Shown: positions 41,118 to 48,344 of the stretch, piece after piece
Numbering within the stretch: the first letter of the stretch is position 1
Layout of the letters: every line of letters begins with the position of its first letter
From: Acidimicrobiales bacterium
Lineage (GTDB): Bacteria > Actinomycetota > Acidimicrobiia > Acidimicrobiales > Aldehydirespiratoraceae
Assembly: GCA_029263215.1 (NCBI GenBank)
Contig: JAJCXY010000120.1
Coordinates: 1-49,620, forward strand
Reading direction: 5' to 3'
DNA: 49,620 nucleotides
Made by a program: the position numbers and the translations under genes
Notes under the pieces: generated by a model
What the model was told of the DNA's origin: nothing
What the model saw: only the letters and a program-made list of their open reading frames with translations
Databases searched by the model: none

Positions 41118-41609
41118 GTGTCGATCGAGCTCCGAGAGATCCGCTTCAACCGTCACGACTGTGGCGACATTGTCGCGGCCATGCAGGCCCTCGATGCCGT
41201 GGGCCGCGGTGAGGGCTGGATCAACTTCTCACCTGTGCTCACCGAAGACGAAGAAGCCAGGGTGCCGATGAGGTCGGGACTAGCGGCCTGGTTCTCGGGC
41301 CGGGGACCAGCCATGGCTATGGGCACCTGGACGCCTCGAGCTGTGGGCGCGAAGCCCCGCAATGCCCAGATCGGGCTCGAACATGGCACGGGACCCAACG
41401 CCTTGCCTCGCCTCTCCGAGCTCGGGATCGGCCTCCCCGACGGCTGGGTCAAGCGTCAGGACCATGCCAAGCACGGCGTGGTGGCCGAGCTTCCACCGGG
41501 CACTGATGAGGAACAGGTGATCGAGTGGTTGGTCACCGCCGCCACCATGTTGCGCACCGTGGTCGAGCCCGGAAACACCTGGGTCGCGGTGGTTCACAGC
41601 CCGCGCTAG
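41118..41609 (+). CDS. Conserved hypothetical protein
   Basis: A 163-residue protein that I do not recognise. It begins SIELREIRFNRHDCGDIVAAMQALDAV and contains GEGWINFSPVLTEDEE, SGRGPAMAMGTWTPR and a C-terminal helix EEQVIEWLVTAATMLR. The mix of short strands and helices, without signal peptide or membrane helix, suggests a small soluble cytoplasmic domain. GTG 41118 lies 84 bases from the divergent DUF3048 start. A TATCGT at 41106-41111 could be a -10 for a near-leaderless transcript. Its 3' end overlaps the convergent gene by 4 bases. Codon usage is like its neighbours, so it is a real gene. Confidence 0.7.
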   Translation: MSIELREIRFNRHDCGDIVAAMQALDAVGRGEGWINFSPVLTEDEEARVPMRSGLAAWFSGRGPAMAMGTWTPRAVGAKPRNAQIGLEHGTGPNALPRLSELGIGLPDGWVKRQDHAKHGVVAELPPGTDEEQVIEWLVTAATMLRTVVEPGNTWVAVVHSPR

Positions 41610-42067
41610 GCGGGTACCGGATCAAGATTGAGTGCCGGATCGAAGTTCAGTGTCACCTCGATGTCGGTGGCGGTGCCTGGTTCGTGCCCGTCGGAACAGC
41701 TCAGCAGCAGGTCGCCGTTGTCTTCATGGGTGAGCCTGATCCCGGCCCAGCCCACCCATGCCTGCTCGATCTCGTCGCGCCATACGTTCCAGATACTCAG
41801 GCGACCGCGAGGCGCCTCGACCTCCACTGCCTCGGGTGCGGTGTCGGCCCAGAGCACGATTCGCTTGGCGGTGGTTGCGCCGAGTTGGAGACGGCCCGAG
41901 CTGGCGAGCACGATCCCCTCAGGGCGGGTGCGTGTGGCGGAACGGCGGGTAATGGTGATCGTGGTGGTCGCCGCGAGCTCGACGGTGACCGCGGCGTGGA
42001 TCAACTGCCCATCGACCTCGACCTGGTCGGTATCTTCGCTCGTGAAGCGGTCGGCGGTGGGGGTCAT
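41606..42067 (-). CDS. Conserved hypothetical beta-rich protein
   Basis: A 153-residue protein of unknown function, last in the five-gene operon that starts at 45092. It is predicted to be mostly beta strands: VDGQLIHAAVTVELAATTTITITRR opening, SGRLQLGATTAKRIVLWADTAPEAVEVEAP in the middle, then LSIWNVWRDEIEQAWVGWAGIRLTHE and LLLSCSDGHEPG (key blocks RIVLWADTAPE and WNVWRDE). The tryptophan-rich WNVW segment suggests a ligand or carbohydrate-binding surface, which is a guess. No signal peptide is seen. Its ATG overlaps the stop of the upstream membrane protein gene by 4 bases. Confidence 0.68.
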   Translation of the reverse strand: MTPTADRFTSEDTDQVEVDGQLIHAAVTVELAATTTITITRRSATRTRPEGIVLASSGRLQLGATTAKRIVLWADTAPEAVEVEAPRGRLSIWNVWRDEIEQAWVGWAGIRLTHEDNGDLLLSCSDGHEPGTATDIEVTLNFDPALNLDPVPA

Positions 42068-42801
42068 GAGACCGGTTCGCGCTCGGGCGCGAAGGGATCG
42101 ACGGCGTCGGATCGCCAGTGATGGATGGCAGTGGTGTGGTCGACGGTGGCGGTCTCGATACGACCACTGACGGGATTGCGGCGTCGAGGAGCCTTCCCTT
42201 CACGCATTCGGGCTTGATTGGGCTCACCCCACACGGATTCACCGGCCCGGTTCTTCCACACCCGGCTGCGGATGGTTGCGACAGAAGGCTCGCCACCCTT
42301 GCGGTTGAGCATCAGGGGATTGCCGCCCACTCTCCAGCGCCCCCGAGGCAAGGGCATCGGGAGGGTCGGTGGCTGATGTTCGTCGTAGGTTGCGAGCATC
42401 GCCTCGGGTCGAAGGAGAGGGGCATGGTCGTCGAGTTCGGGAATCCGGCTCAGGCGACGACGACGCCGGCGCGGCGGCAACGGATCGCCGCGGACGAGCA
42501 GTTCATCGGCGCTGATCACCTCGGCCTCGCGTCGCTTGTTCCAGAGCACCCGCAGGCTCGAGGCGCCGTAGGCATCGCGCAGCGTGGATCTCACCGCGGC
42601 GTCGTCTTCGGCCCGCTTCAGCCGTCTGGCCTCGCGGCGCTCACGACGGGTACCGAAGTATTGGTCGCCCTTGGGGCGAAAGGAGCCGCGGTTGGGATTG
42701 CCCAGCCAGTCGAGGCCGACCCAGACCACACCACAGAGCACCCACGCCATGATGAACGTATAGACAACCCGATCGCCCGACAGGAGTGAGTCGAGGTCCA
42801 T
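42064..42801 (-). CDS. Conserved hypothetical protein with one N-terminal membrane helix
   Basis: A 245-residue protein. Residues 13-33 (YTFIMAWVLCGVVWVGLDWL) form a single transmembrane helix. The rest is a very basic cytoplasmic or extracytoplasmic tail, with RRERREARRLKRAEDDAAV and PPRRRRRRLSRIPE, low in hydrophobic core and probably partly disordered. I know no family for it. It starts 3 bases after the nucleoside hydrolase stop and couples by ATGA to the beta-rich hypothetical gene. The basic tail might bind RNA, DNA or anionic lipid; nothing decides. Confidence 0.68.
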   Translation of the reverse strand: MDLDSLLSGDRVVYTFIMAWVLCGVVWVGLDWLGNPNRGSFRPKGDQYFGTRRERREARRLKRAEDDAAVRSTLRDAYGASSLRVLWNKRREAEVISADELLVRGDPLPPRRRRRRLSRIPELDDHAPLLRPEAMLATYDEHQPPTLPMPLPRGRWRVGGNPLMLNRKGGEPSVATIRSRVWKNRAGESVWGEPNQARMREGKAPRRRNPVSGRIETATVDHTTAIHHWRSDAVDPFAPEREPVS

Positions 42802-42804
42802 GAG

Positions 42805-43749
42805 CTACTGCTGATCGACGGCGATCACCGCGTCGGTGATCGCCGTCACCACGGCTTCGGCGTTGACCGTGCGGAGGACGTTGGCGTTGTTCTTCGACCC
42901 GGTTCGGCCGTCGAGACCTCCGGGCCGCTCATCGATCACCGTCATGCCGCGGGTGTGTGATCCGTTGAGTTCGATCGCCACGGGTCGGTGGTCGCCTTCG
43001 AACAGGTCGGGGTCGAGCACTGCCATCACCGCGGTGGCATCGTGAATCGGTGCGCCGCTCCAGCCCCGGATCTCGCCGGCTCGGGCCACGGCATGGTCGA
43101 GCAGGTCGGCGGCGAGTACCGCGCAAGGCGTGGCGGCGGCGCGAAGTCGATCGCGTTCGGCTGGTCCCATCAGCACCTGATGGGTGATGTCGAGCCCCAC
43201 CATGGTGAGCATTCCCATCTCGGAGAACACGATGGCCGCGGCTTCGGGATCGGCCCAGATGTTGAACTCGGCGCTAGCGGTGACATTGCCGCCGCGATGA
43301 GCACCGCCCATGATCGTGAAACCCCCCAGGTGGCTCGGGAGGTTGGGGTCCTTGCGAAGCGCGAGGGCGATGTTGGTGAGGGGGCCGATGGCCACCAGGT
43401 GGAGGTGTGACACGGCGCGAGCGGTGTCGCATATGAAGTCGACCGCATCGGCTGAAGCCTCGGCTCGCCGTGGTTGAGGGATCTCCACCGAACCGAGGCC
43501 CGTCGGGCCATGGACATGGCGGGCATCGACGGTGGGGGAGATGAGAGGTCGGGCCGCGCCGCGGTGGACATCAACGTCGAGTCCGGCCACCTCCATCACC
43601 GCCAGCGCGTTGTGGGTGGTGGCGTCGATCCCCACATTGCCGTTGACGGTGGTGATCCCGACCAGGTCGGCACCCTGAGCCGCCACCATGAGAGCGATGG
43701 CGTCGTCGACTCCGGGGTCGCAGTCGATGAGCATCGGCACACGTTTCAT
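42805..43749 (-). CDS. Nucleoside hydrolase (inosine-uridine preferring family)
   Basis: Calcium-dependent N-ribohydrolase that splits ribonucleosides into base and ribose. The 314-residue protein starts with the Ca2+-binding motif LIDCDPGVDDAIAL (Asp9, Asp11, Asp15, Asp16). It also has GITTVNGNVG, HGPTGLG, the substrate-binding MGGAHRGGNVT and EFNIWADPEAA, and the C-terminal PIHDATAV with the catalytic histidine of group I/III enzymes. Ribokinase is encoded immediately upstream, so ribose set free by this enzyme would be phosphorylated at once. Confidence 0.93.
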   Translation of the reverse strand: MKRVPMLIDCDPGVDDAIALMVAAQGADLVGITTVNGNVGIDATTHNALAVMEVAGLDVDVHRGAARPLISPTVDARHVHGPTGLGSVEIPQPRRAEASADAVDFICDTARAVSHLHLVAIGPLTNIALALRKDPNLPSHLGGFTIMGGAHRGGNVTASAEFNIWADPEAAAIVFSEMGMLTMVGLDITHQVLMGPAERDRLRAAATPCAVLAADLLDHAVARAGEIRGWSGAPIHDATAVMAVLDPDLFEGDHRPVAIELNGSHTRGMTVIDERPGGLDGRTGSKNNANVLRTVNAEAVVTAITDAVIAVDQQ

Positions 43750-43758
43750 CGTGAGATG

Positions 43759-44673
43759 CTACGACGGGATCAGTCGGTCGACTTCGTCACGGGTGGGAAG
43801 TGAGGGTTGGGCACCGGCTCTGAGGGTGGTGACTGCCCCCACCCGTACCGCCCAGCGGGCGGCCTCCACCACCGTCGCGCCTCCCACGAGGGCATCAGCG
43901 AGGGCACCGCAGAACGAGTCGCCCGCCGCGGTGGTGTCGACGGGGTCGACCCGAGGAGCGGGGACGTGGACGGCATTCTCACCCTCGACCACCAGGGCAC
44001 CTTCGGCTCCGAGGGTCACCACCACCGCCTCGCAGGGGAGCCGGCGGGCCAGTTCGGCTGCGGTCGCGGCATCGACGGGACCTTCGTGGTTCGTGAGCGC
44101 GGCGAGCTCGGTCTGGTTGGGAACCATGATGTCGACCGCCGCGACCAGATCGACGGGGAGAGGGTCGTGGGGGGCGGGGGCAGGGTTGAGGATCACGGTG
44201 CCGGTTGATGCCAGGGCTGCTTCGGTGACAGCCTCGACCGGCACCTCGAGCTGGAGCAGGGTGACGGAGGCGCCGGCGCACAAGGCGGCGGCCTCGACCA
44301 CTGCAGGGCCGCTGAGCCGGGCATTGGCGCCCGGACTGACCACGATCGCATTGTCGCCGTCGCGGCCCACCGCGATGAGAGCGACCCCGCTGGGAACGCC
44401 ATCGACGGTGCGGAGCTCGCCGATCTCGACGCCATCGGCAGCGAGGGCGGAGCGAAGGATCGCGCCCCCCTCGTCGTCGCCGACCCTGCCGATCAGTGCG
44501 ACTCGCCGGCCGAGCCTCGCGGCGGCCACCGCCTGGTTGGCACCCTTGCCTCCGGGGATGCGGCGCAGGTCGCCACCCATCACGGTCTCGCCGACGAGAG
44601 GGATCACATCGACATCGACCACCAGGTCGAGATTGGCACTGCCGACGACCACGATTTCGAACGGGCCGTCCAT
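43759..44673 (-). CDS. rbsK: Ribokinase
   Basis: PfkB-family sugar kinase making ribose 5-phosphate from ribose and ATP. The 304-residue protein has VVGSANLDLVVDVD at the N-terminus, the sugar-binding GGKGANQAVAAARLG (41-55), a midsection VGDDEGGAILRSALAADGV, the NPAPAP and PNQTEL ribokinase signatures, and the PfkB signature 2 DTTAAGDSFCGAL with the catalytic Asp near 254. The match is to ribokinase rather than fructokinase or adenosine kinase. It lies 9 bases upstream of the nucleoside hydrolase gene and 5 bases downstream of the cyclic-nucleotide-binding gene. Confidence 0.92.
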   Translation of the reverse strand: MDGPFEIVVVGSANLDLVVDVDVIPLVGETVMGGDLRRIPGGKGANQAVAAARLGRRVALIGRVGDDEGGAILRSALAADGVEIGELRTVDGVPSGVALIAVGRDGDNAIVVSPGANARLSGPAVVEAAALCAGASVTLLQLEVPVEAVTEAALASTGTVILNPAPAPHDPLPVDLVAAVDIMVPNQTELAALTNHEGPVDAATAAELARRLPCEAVVVTLGAEGALVVEGENAVHVPAPRVDPVDTTAAGDSFCGALADALVGGATVVEAARWAVRVGAVTTLRAGAQPSLPTRDEVDRLIPS

Positions 44674-44678
44674 GGAGC

Positions 44679-45092
44679 TCAGCGAACGACGCCTTCTTCG
44701 ATCGCGTGGAGCCGCTTCACCGCGCCCACCAGGACTTTCTTCGCGATTCGGGGGCTCTCGTCGAGCAGGGAGGAGAATTCCCGACGGTTGAGGGCCTCCA
44801 CCACCATCTCGGTCTCGGCGGTGACGGTGGCGGTGCGGGGCACGCCGGCGATCACCGCGAGTTCGCCGAAGAAGTCGCCGGGGCCGAGGGTGGCGATGAG
44901 GCGACCGTTGCGCCGCACCGAGGCTTCGCCCTCGGCGATGATCAGAAACTCCCGGCCGGGAGTGCCCTGAACGGTGAGGTCGCGGCCTGGCTTGATCGTG
45001 ATGGGCGTCATGTACGACGCAACCCTCTTGAGTTCCTTCGCCGTCAATTCGGAGAATAGTTCGATGCTGGCCAACTGATCGGTGAGACTCAT
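44679..45092 (-). CDS. Single cyclic-nucleotide-binding domain protein
   Basis: A 137-residue protein that is almost only a cNMP-binding domain of the Crp/PKA regulatory type. It has LASIELFSELTAKELKRVASYM at the N-terminal helix, the beta barrel with FLIIAEGEASVRRNGRL, and the phosphate-binding cassette PGDFFGELAVIAGVPRTATVTAE with Glu and Arg in the cAMP/cGMP-contacting positions. The C-terminal helix ends without an HTH or enzyme domain. It is the first gene of an operon with ribokinase and nucleoside hydrolase and could act as a cNMP-responsive partner protein; no such function is proven. ATG 45092 has no clear Shine-Dalgarno sequence. Confidence 0.88.
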   Translation of the reverse strand: MSLTDQLASIELFSELTAKELKRVASYMTPITIKPGRDLTVQGTPGREFLIIAEGEASVRRNGRLIATLGPGDFFGELAVIAGVPRTATVTAETEMVVEALNRREFSSLLDESPRIAKKVLVGAVKRLHAIEEGVVR

Positions 45093-45157
45093 GGGGGAGA
45101 GTCTTATCAGAAATCGCATCTGGGGAAACGGCTCAGTCGCGGCAACGATCGGGACAA

Positions 45158-45172
45158 TGCGAACTACGGTGG
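45158..45172 (+). promoter_or_regulatory. Putative promoter element of the NfeD/flotillin operon
   Basis: TGCGAACTACGGTGG contains TACGGT (45165-45170), 18 bases before ATG 45189. It matches 14 of 15 bases of the element at 22524-22538 upstream of the PLP-fold gene. A start near 45177 would leave a leader of about 12 bases. No -35 is evident. Confidence 0.35.
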
Positions 45173-45188
45173 ATCCAGTGATGGGCGT

Positions 45189-45719
45189 ATGACGGGTCTC
45201 TACGTGTTCTTTTTGGCGGTCGGTGGTCCCCTGCTGCTGTGGTTTGCCTTCGCCGGCGATGCCGATGCCGAGGGGCTGGGCGGCGATGCCGATGCCGATG
45301 GCCCCCTGTCGGTCATCCCCTTGTCGTCGATAGCGTTCACGATGGCTTTTTTCGGTCTTACCGGCCTGCTGGCGGGAGCCACCGGTGCCAACGCCGGATT
45401 CGCCCTTGTTCTGGCCATTGTGCTCGGCGTCGTTGCCGGCACTCTCAACGGCGCCGCGTTTCGGTGGCTACGCCACAACTCCGTCTCCAGCGAGGTGACG
45501 GATCGGGAACTGGAGGGCCAGACCGCCAAGGTGGCCTTACCCGTGAGCAGTGAGCACAGGGGAAGAATCATCGTCGATATCGCTGGGGCCCGCGAACAGA
45601 TGACTGCGACACCGGCCGATGGATCCACCATCGAGCGGGGAGAGCGCGTCGTAATCGTTCGTGTCGAGCAAGGGGTTGCCCTCGTGGCCCCACTCGGTCC
45701 CGAACTCGAGCTCGAATAG
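45189..45719 (+). CDS. NfeD-like membrane protein
   Basis: A 176-residue protein with three membrane helices (about 4-22, 46-65 and 69-90) and a C-terminal OB-like beta domain (about 105-176: LEGQTAKVALPVSSEHRGRIIV, GERVVIVRVEQGVALVAPL). This matches short NfeD/YqiJ-type proteins, which pair with flotillins and help organise membrane microdomains. An acidic repeat GDADAEGLGGDADADG lies between helices 1 and 2. It is 16 bases upstream of the flotillin gene, the expected partner, which strongly supports the call. Start ATG 45189 has only a weak ribosome-binding site. Confidence 0.85.
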   Translation: MTGLYVFFLAVGGPLLLWFAFAGDADAEGLGGDADADGPLSVIPLSSIAFTMAFFGLTGLLAGATGANAGFALVLAIVLGVVAGTLNGAAFRWLRHNSVSSEVTDRELEGQTAKVALPVSSEHRGRIIVDIAGAREQMTATPADGSTIERGERVVIVRVEQGVALVAPLGPELELE

Positions 45720-45735
45720 GTAGGAGAAACAGATC

Positions 45736-47040
45736 ATGGGTACCGCACTCGTAGCTGGCCTGGTTGTGGCCTTCGCGCTCATTTTCATCACGATGATCGT
45801 GAGTTCGCTGATCATCATCTGCCCGCCCAACCGGGTGGCGGTGATCTCGGGACGAAGTCGCACCCTCTCCGACGGCCGAAGCGTCGGCTACCGGATTCTC
45901 AAGGGCGGTCGAACCCTGCGTATTCCGATCATCGAGAAGGTGGCGTGGATGGATCTCAACACCATCCCGCTCGAGGTATCGGTCACCAATGCCTACTCCG
46001 CGGGGGCTATCCCGCTCAACGTGCAGGGCATCGCCAACGTGAAGGTGTCGAGCAACGAGTCCTTGCTCGAGAATGCCGCAGAACGATTCCTCCACGTACC
46101 CAACGCCACCATCGGCCAGATCGCCAAGGAGACCCTGGAGGCCAACCTTCGTGGCGTATTGGCCACGATGTCGCCCGAGGAGGTCAACGAGGATCGTCTG
46201 AAATTCTCCCAGCAGCTCATCGACGAAGCCGACGACGACATCAAGACCCTCGGTCTGGAACTCGACGTGATGAAGATCCAGAACGTCACCGACGACAATC
46301 TCTATCTGGAGTCGGTCGGCCGACGGCTCACCGCCGAGGTGGTGAAGCAGGCCCGCGTGGCCGAAGCCGAACGCATGGCCGAATCTGAGGAGGCCGAGGC
46401 CCGTTCCCGGGAGAGGGCCCAGATCGCAAGTGTGGTGGCCGACAAGGCCATCGTCGAAGAACAGAACCAGCTCCGGGTGCGCACCGCTGAGCTCGACGCG
46501 ATCGCACGAGCCAAGGAGGAGGAAGCGGCGGTCGCCGGCGACATTGCCCGCGCCACGGCCGAGCAAGAGCTCGAACAGCAGAGGATCGAACTCGAGCGGC
46601 GCCGCCTCGAAGCTGACGTGGTAACCCCGGCCAAGGCCAACCTCGAAGCCAAGCAGCTCCAGGCCCAGGCCGATGCGGCCAAGATCATCGAGGACGGCAA
46701 GGCTCAGGTTGACGTGTTCCGTCGCCTCACCGAGCAGTACCAGCAAGCGGGCGACGACGGCCAGCGAATCTTCGTGCTCAACATGTTGCCCGAGCTGGTC
46801 GACAAGATCGTCTCCACCGTCAATGGCGTGTCGATCGATCGGGTGGCGGTGATCGACAACGGCGGTGGAGGCAACACCAGCGGTGGCATTCCGGCGCTGA
46901 TGAGCCAGCTGCCGGGAGCGGTGGTGAGCCTCTCCGAACAGATCGAGGCCGCCACCGGCGTCGACATCCTCAAGAGCATGCGCGACGACGATGATGATGC
47001 CTTGCCGCTCGCGCCGCCCCCACCGCCACCGGGCGACTGA
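45736..47040 (+). CDS. Flotillin family protein
   Basis: A 434-residue SPFH protein of the flotillin/FloT type that scaffolds membrane microdomains. An N-terminal hydrophobic anchor covers about 4-30 (ending IIICPPNRVAVISG). The SPFH domain has IPIIEKVAWMDLNTIPLEVSV (key block RIPIIEKV), ETLEANLRGVLATMSPEEVNEDR and GLELDVMKIQNVTD. A long EA-rich coiled coil (about 205-330) includes repeated AEAERMAESEEAEAR-type segments. The C-terminus has LNMLPELVDKIVSTVNGV and a tail ending in acidic residues and prolines. AGGAG (45722-45726) lies 9 bases before the ATG. It is cotranscribed with the NfeD-like gene. Confidence 0.94.
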   Translation: MGTALVAGLVVAFALIFITMIVSSLIIICPPNRVAVISGRSRTLSDGRSVGYRILKGGRTLRIPIIEKVAWMDLNTIPLEVSVTNAYSAGAIPLNVQGIANVKVSSNESLLENAAERFLHVPNATIGQIAKETLEANLRGVLATMSPEEVNEDRLKFSQQLIDEADDDIKTLGLELDVMKIQNVTDDNLYLESVGRRLTAEVVKQARVAEAERMAESEEAEARSRERAQIASVVADKAIVEEQNQLRVRTAELDAIARAKEEEAAVAGDIARATAEQELEQQRIELERRRLEADVVTPAKANLEAKQLQAQADAAKIIEDGKAQVDVFRRLTEQYQQAGDDGQRIFVLNMLPELVDKIVSTVNGVSIDRVAVIDNGGGGNTSGGIPALMSQLPGAVVSLSEQIEAATGVDILKSMRDDDDDALPLAPPPPPPGD

Positions 47041-47044
47041 AAGT

Positions 47045-47752
47045 TCAGCGCGCGAGGGCCTTCAGCGCCGTTGGATCGAGCACCTCGATCCGACCCCTAC
47101 CGATACGCAGTACGCCGGCGGCTTCGGCGGCTTTCAGGGGTCGGTTGGCGGTCTGGCGACGGGTACCGGCCATGGCCGCGATGTCTTCTTGGCGCAGGCG
47201 AACCACGATCGGCACGTCGCCGTTGTCGAAGGCATCAGCCAGTCGGCCGAGCACACGAAACACGCGCTGCTCGACCGGCACGAACAGGACTTCCATCAGC
47301 TGGGCAGTGGTCTCGGACAGCTTGGATGCCAACAACTCCACCAGGTAGCGGTCGACCCGGGGATCGGTGCTGCGGAGATCCTCGAGGATCTCGTTGGTGA
47401 GGTTGAGCGTTTCGGTGGGTTCGAGAGCGGTGATGCGGGCTGTGCGCCGGCCATCGCCGACGATCGCGAGCTCGCCGATCACTTCCCCGGGACCGCGCAC
47501 CGACAGCGCCGCCACGTCGCCGGCGGAGGTGGTCACCTCCACGAGCACCCGGCCCTTATCGATCACGTGGACGGTGTCGCCGAGTTCGCCTTCGTGGAAG
47601 ATCACCTCGTCGCGCGCAAATCGGCGCCGCCGCATCTTTTGTCGCCAGCGGGGCGCCTCGGGTCCCAGGATGTCGAGAAATCCGCCACTCAAGGACCCCG
47701 AGGCTACCGTCGATTCGCCTCCAGCGCCGTCATCCGCGACACTCCCGACCAT
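47045..47752 (-). CDS. Crp/Fnr family transcriptional regulator
   Basis: A 235-residue regulator. A cNMP-binding-type beta barrel occupies about 35-145, with DEVIFHEGELGDTVHVIDKGRVLVE and PGEVIGELAIVGDGRRTARI. This is followed by the dimer helix LVELLASKLSETTAQLMEVLF and a winged helix with VRLRQEDIAAMAGTRRQTANRPLKAAEAAGVL. The cNMP cassette keeps GEL and Arg, so cAMP binding is possible but not certain. The apparent ATG at 47752 overlaps the ATG of the divergent TetR gene, leaving no promoter room. TTG 47692 (SGGFLDILG...) is a possible true start that would leave 58 bases. It is convergent with flotillin, 4 bases apart. Confidence 0.9.
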   Translation of the reverse strand: MVGSVADDGAGGESTVASGSLSGGFLDILGPEAPRWRQKMRRRRFARDEVIFHEGELGDTVHVIDKGRVLVEVTTSAGDVAALSVRGPGEVIGELAIVGDGRRTARITALEPTETLNLTNEILEDLRSTDPRVDRYLVELLASKLSETTAQLMEVLFVPVEQRVFRVLGRLADAFDNGDVPIVVRLRQEDIAAMAGTRRQTANRPLKAAEAAGVLRIGRGRIEVLDPTALKALAR

Positions 47753-48344
47753 GTCGACGGAGTCCTCGCCACGGAGCAAGGGGCGCGAAGAGCGCCGGAG
47801 GCGCGTAATCGAAGCCGCCATGCAACTCGCCCACGAAGGTGGTTACGAGGCGGTGCAGATGCGGGCCGTGGCCGAGCGGTCCGATGTCGCGCTGGGCACC
47901 ATCTACCGATATTTCTCGGGCAAGGACGAGCTCCTGATCGCCGGTCTGGCCGGCTGGCTGGCCCAGGCCCGCAATCGGATCGAGGCCGGAGGAGTCAAGG
48001 GTGTCACCAACGAGGAGCGGCTCTCGCGCCTGCTCGAGCGTTCGGCTCGATCCACCGACAGCTATCCGGTGCTGATGGGGGCCCTGGTCACTGCTTTCGG
48101 CACCACTGCTCCATCGGCTTCGCCCCTCAAGCTCGAGGTGGAACGGGAAGTGCATGCCCTGGTGGTCACCGCCCTCGACCCGGGCATCGACATCGACACC
48201 GCGGGTGTGGCCCGGGTGATCGGCCACGTGTGGTCGTCGGCGCTCACCCGCTGGGTGAGCGGGATCGCCCCCGACGGGAGCGTGGCCGCGGAGCTGCGCC
48301 ATGCCGTGAAGATGCTCGTGGGGGAGCCGGTCAGAGCTGGTTGA
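47751..48344 (+). CDS. TetR family regulator, KstR-like
   Basis: A 197-residue repressor-type regulator. The N-terminal HTH (about 12-58) reads RRVIEAAMQLAHEGGYEAVQMRAVAERSDVALGTIYRYFSGKDELL region; the core EAVQMRAVAERSDVA and GTIYRYF is very close to that of KstR, the cholesterol/steroid catabolism repressor of mycobacteria and rhodococci. The C-terminal ligand-binding half is helical. By family knowledge the ligand would be an acyl-CoA or steroid CoA thioester, but no steroid genes are in the window, so the target set is unknown. Its start codon overlaps that of the divergent Crp/Fnr gene, and its 3' end overlaps the convergent GGDEF-EAL gene by 14 bases. Confidence 0.88.
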   Translation: MSTESSPRSKGREERRRRVIEAAMQLAHEGGYEAVQMRAVAERSDVALGTIYRYFSGKDELLIAGLAGWLAQARNRIEAGGVKGVTNEERLSRLLERSARSTDSYPVLMGALVTAFGTTAPSASPLKLEVEREVHALVVTALDPGIDIDTAGVARVIGHVWSSALTRWVSGIAPDGSVAAELRHAVKMLVGEPVRAG

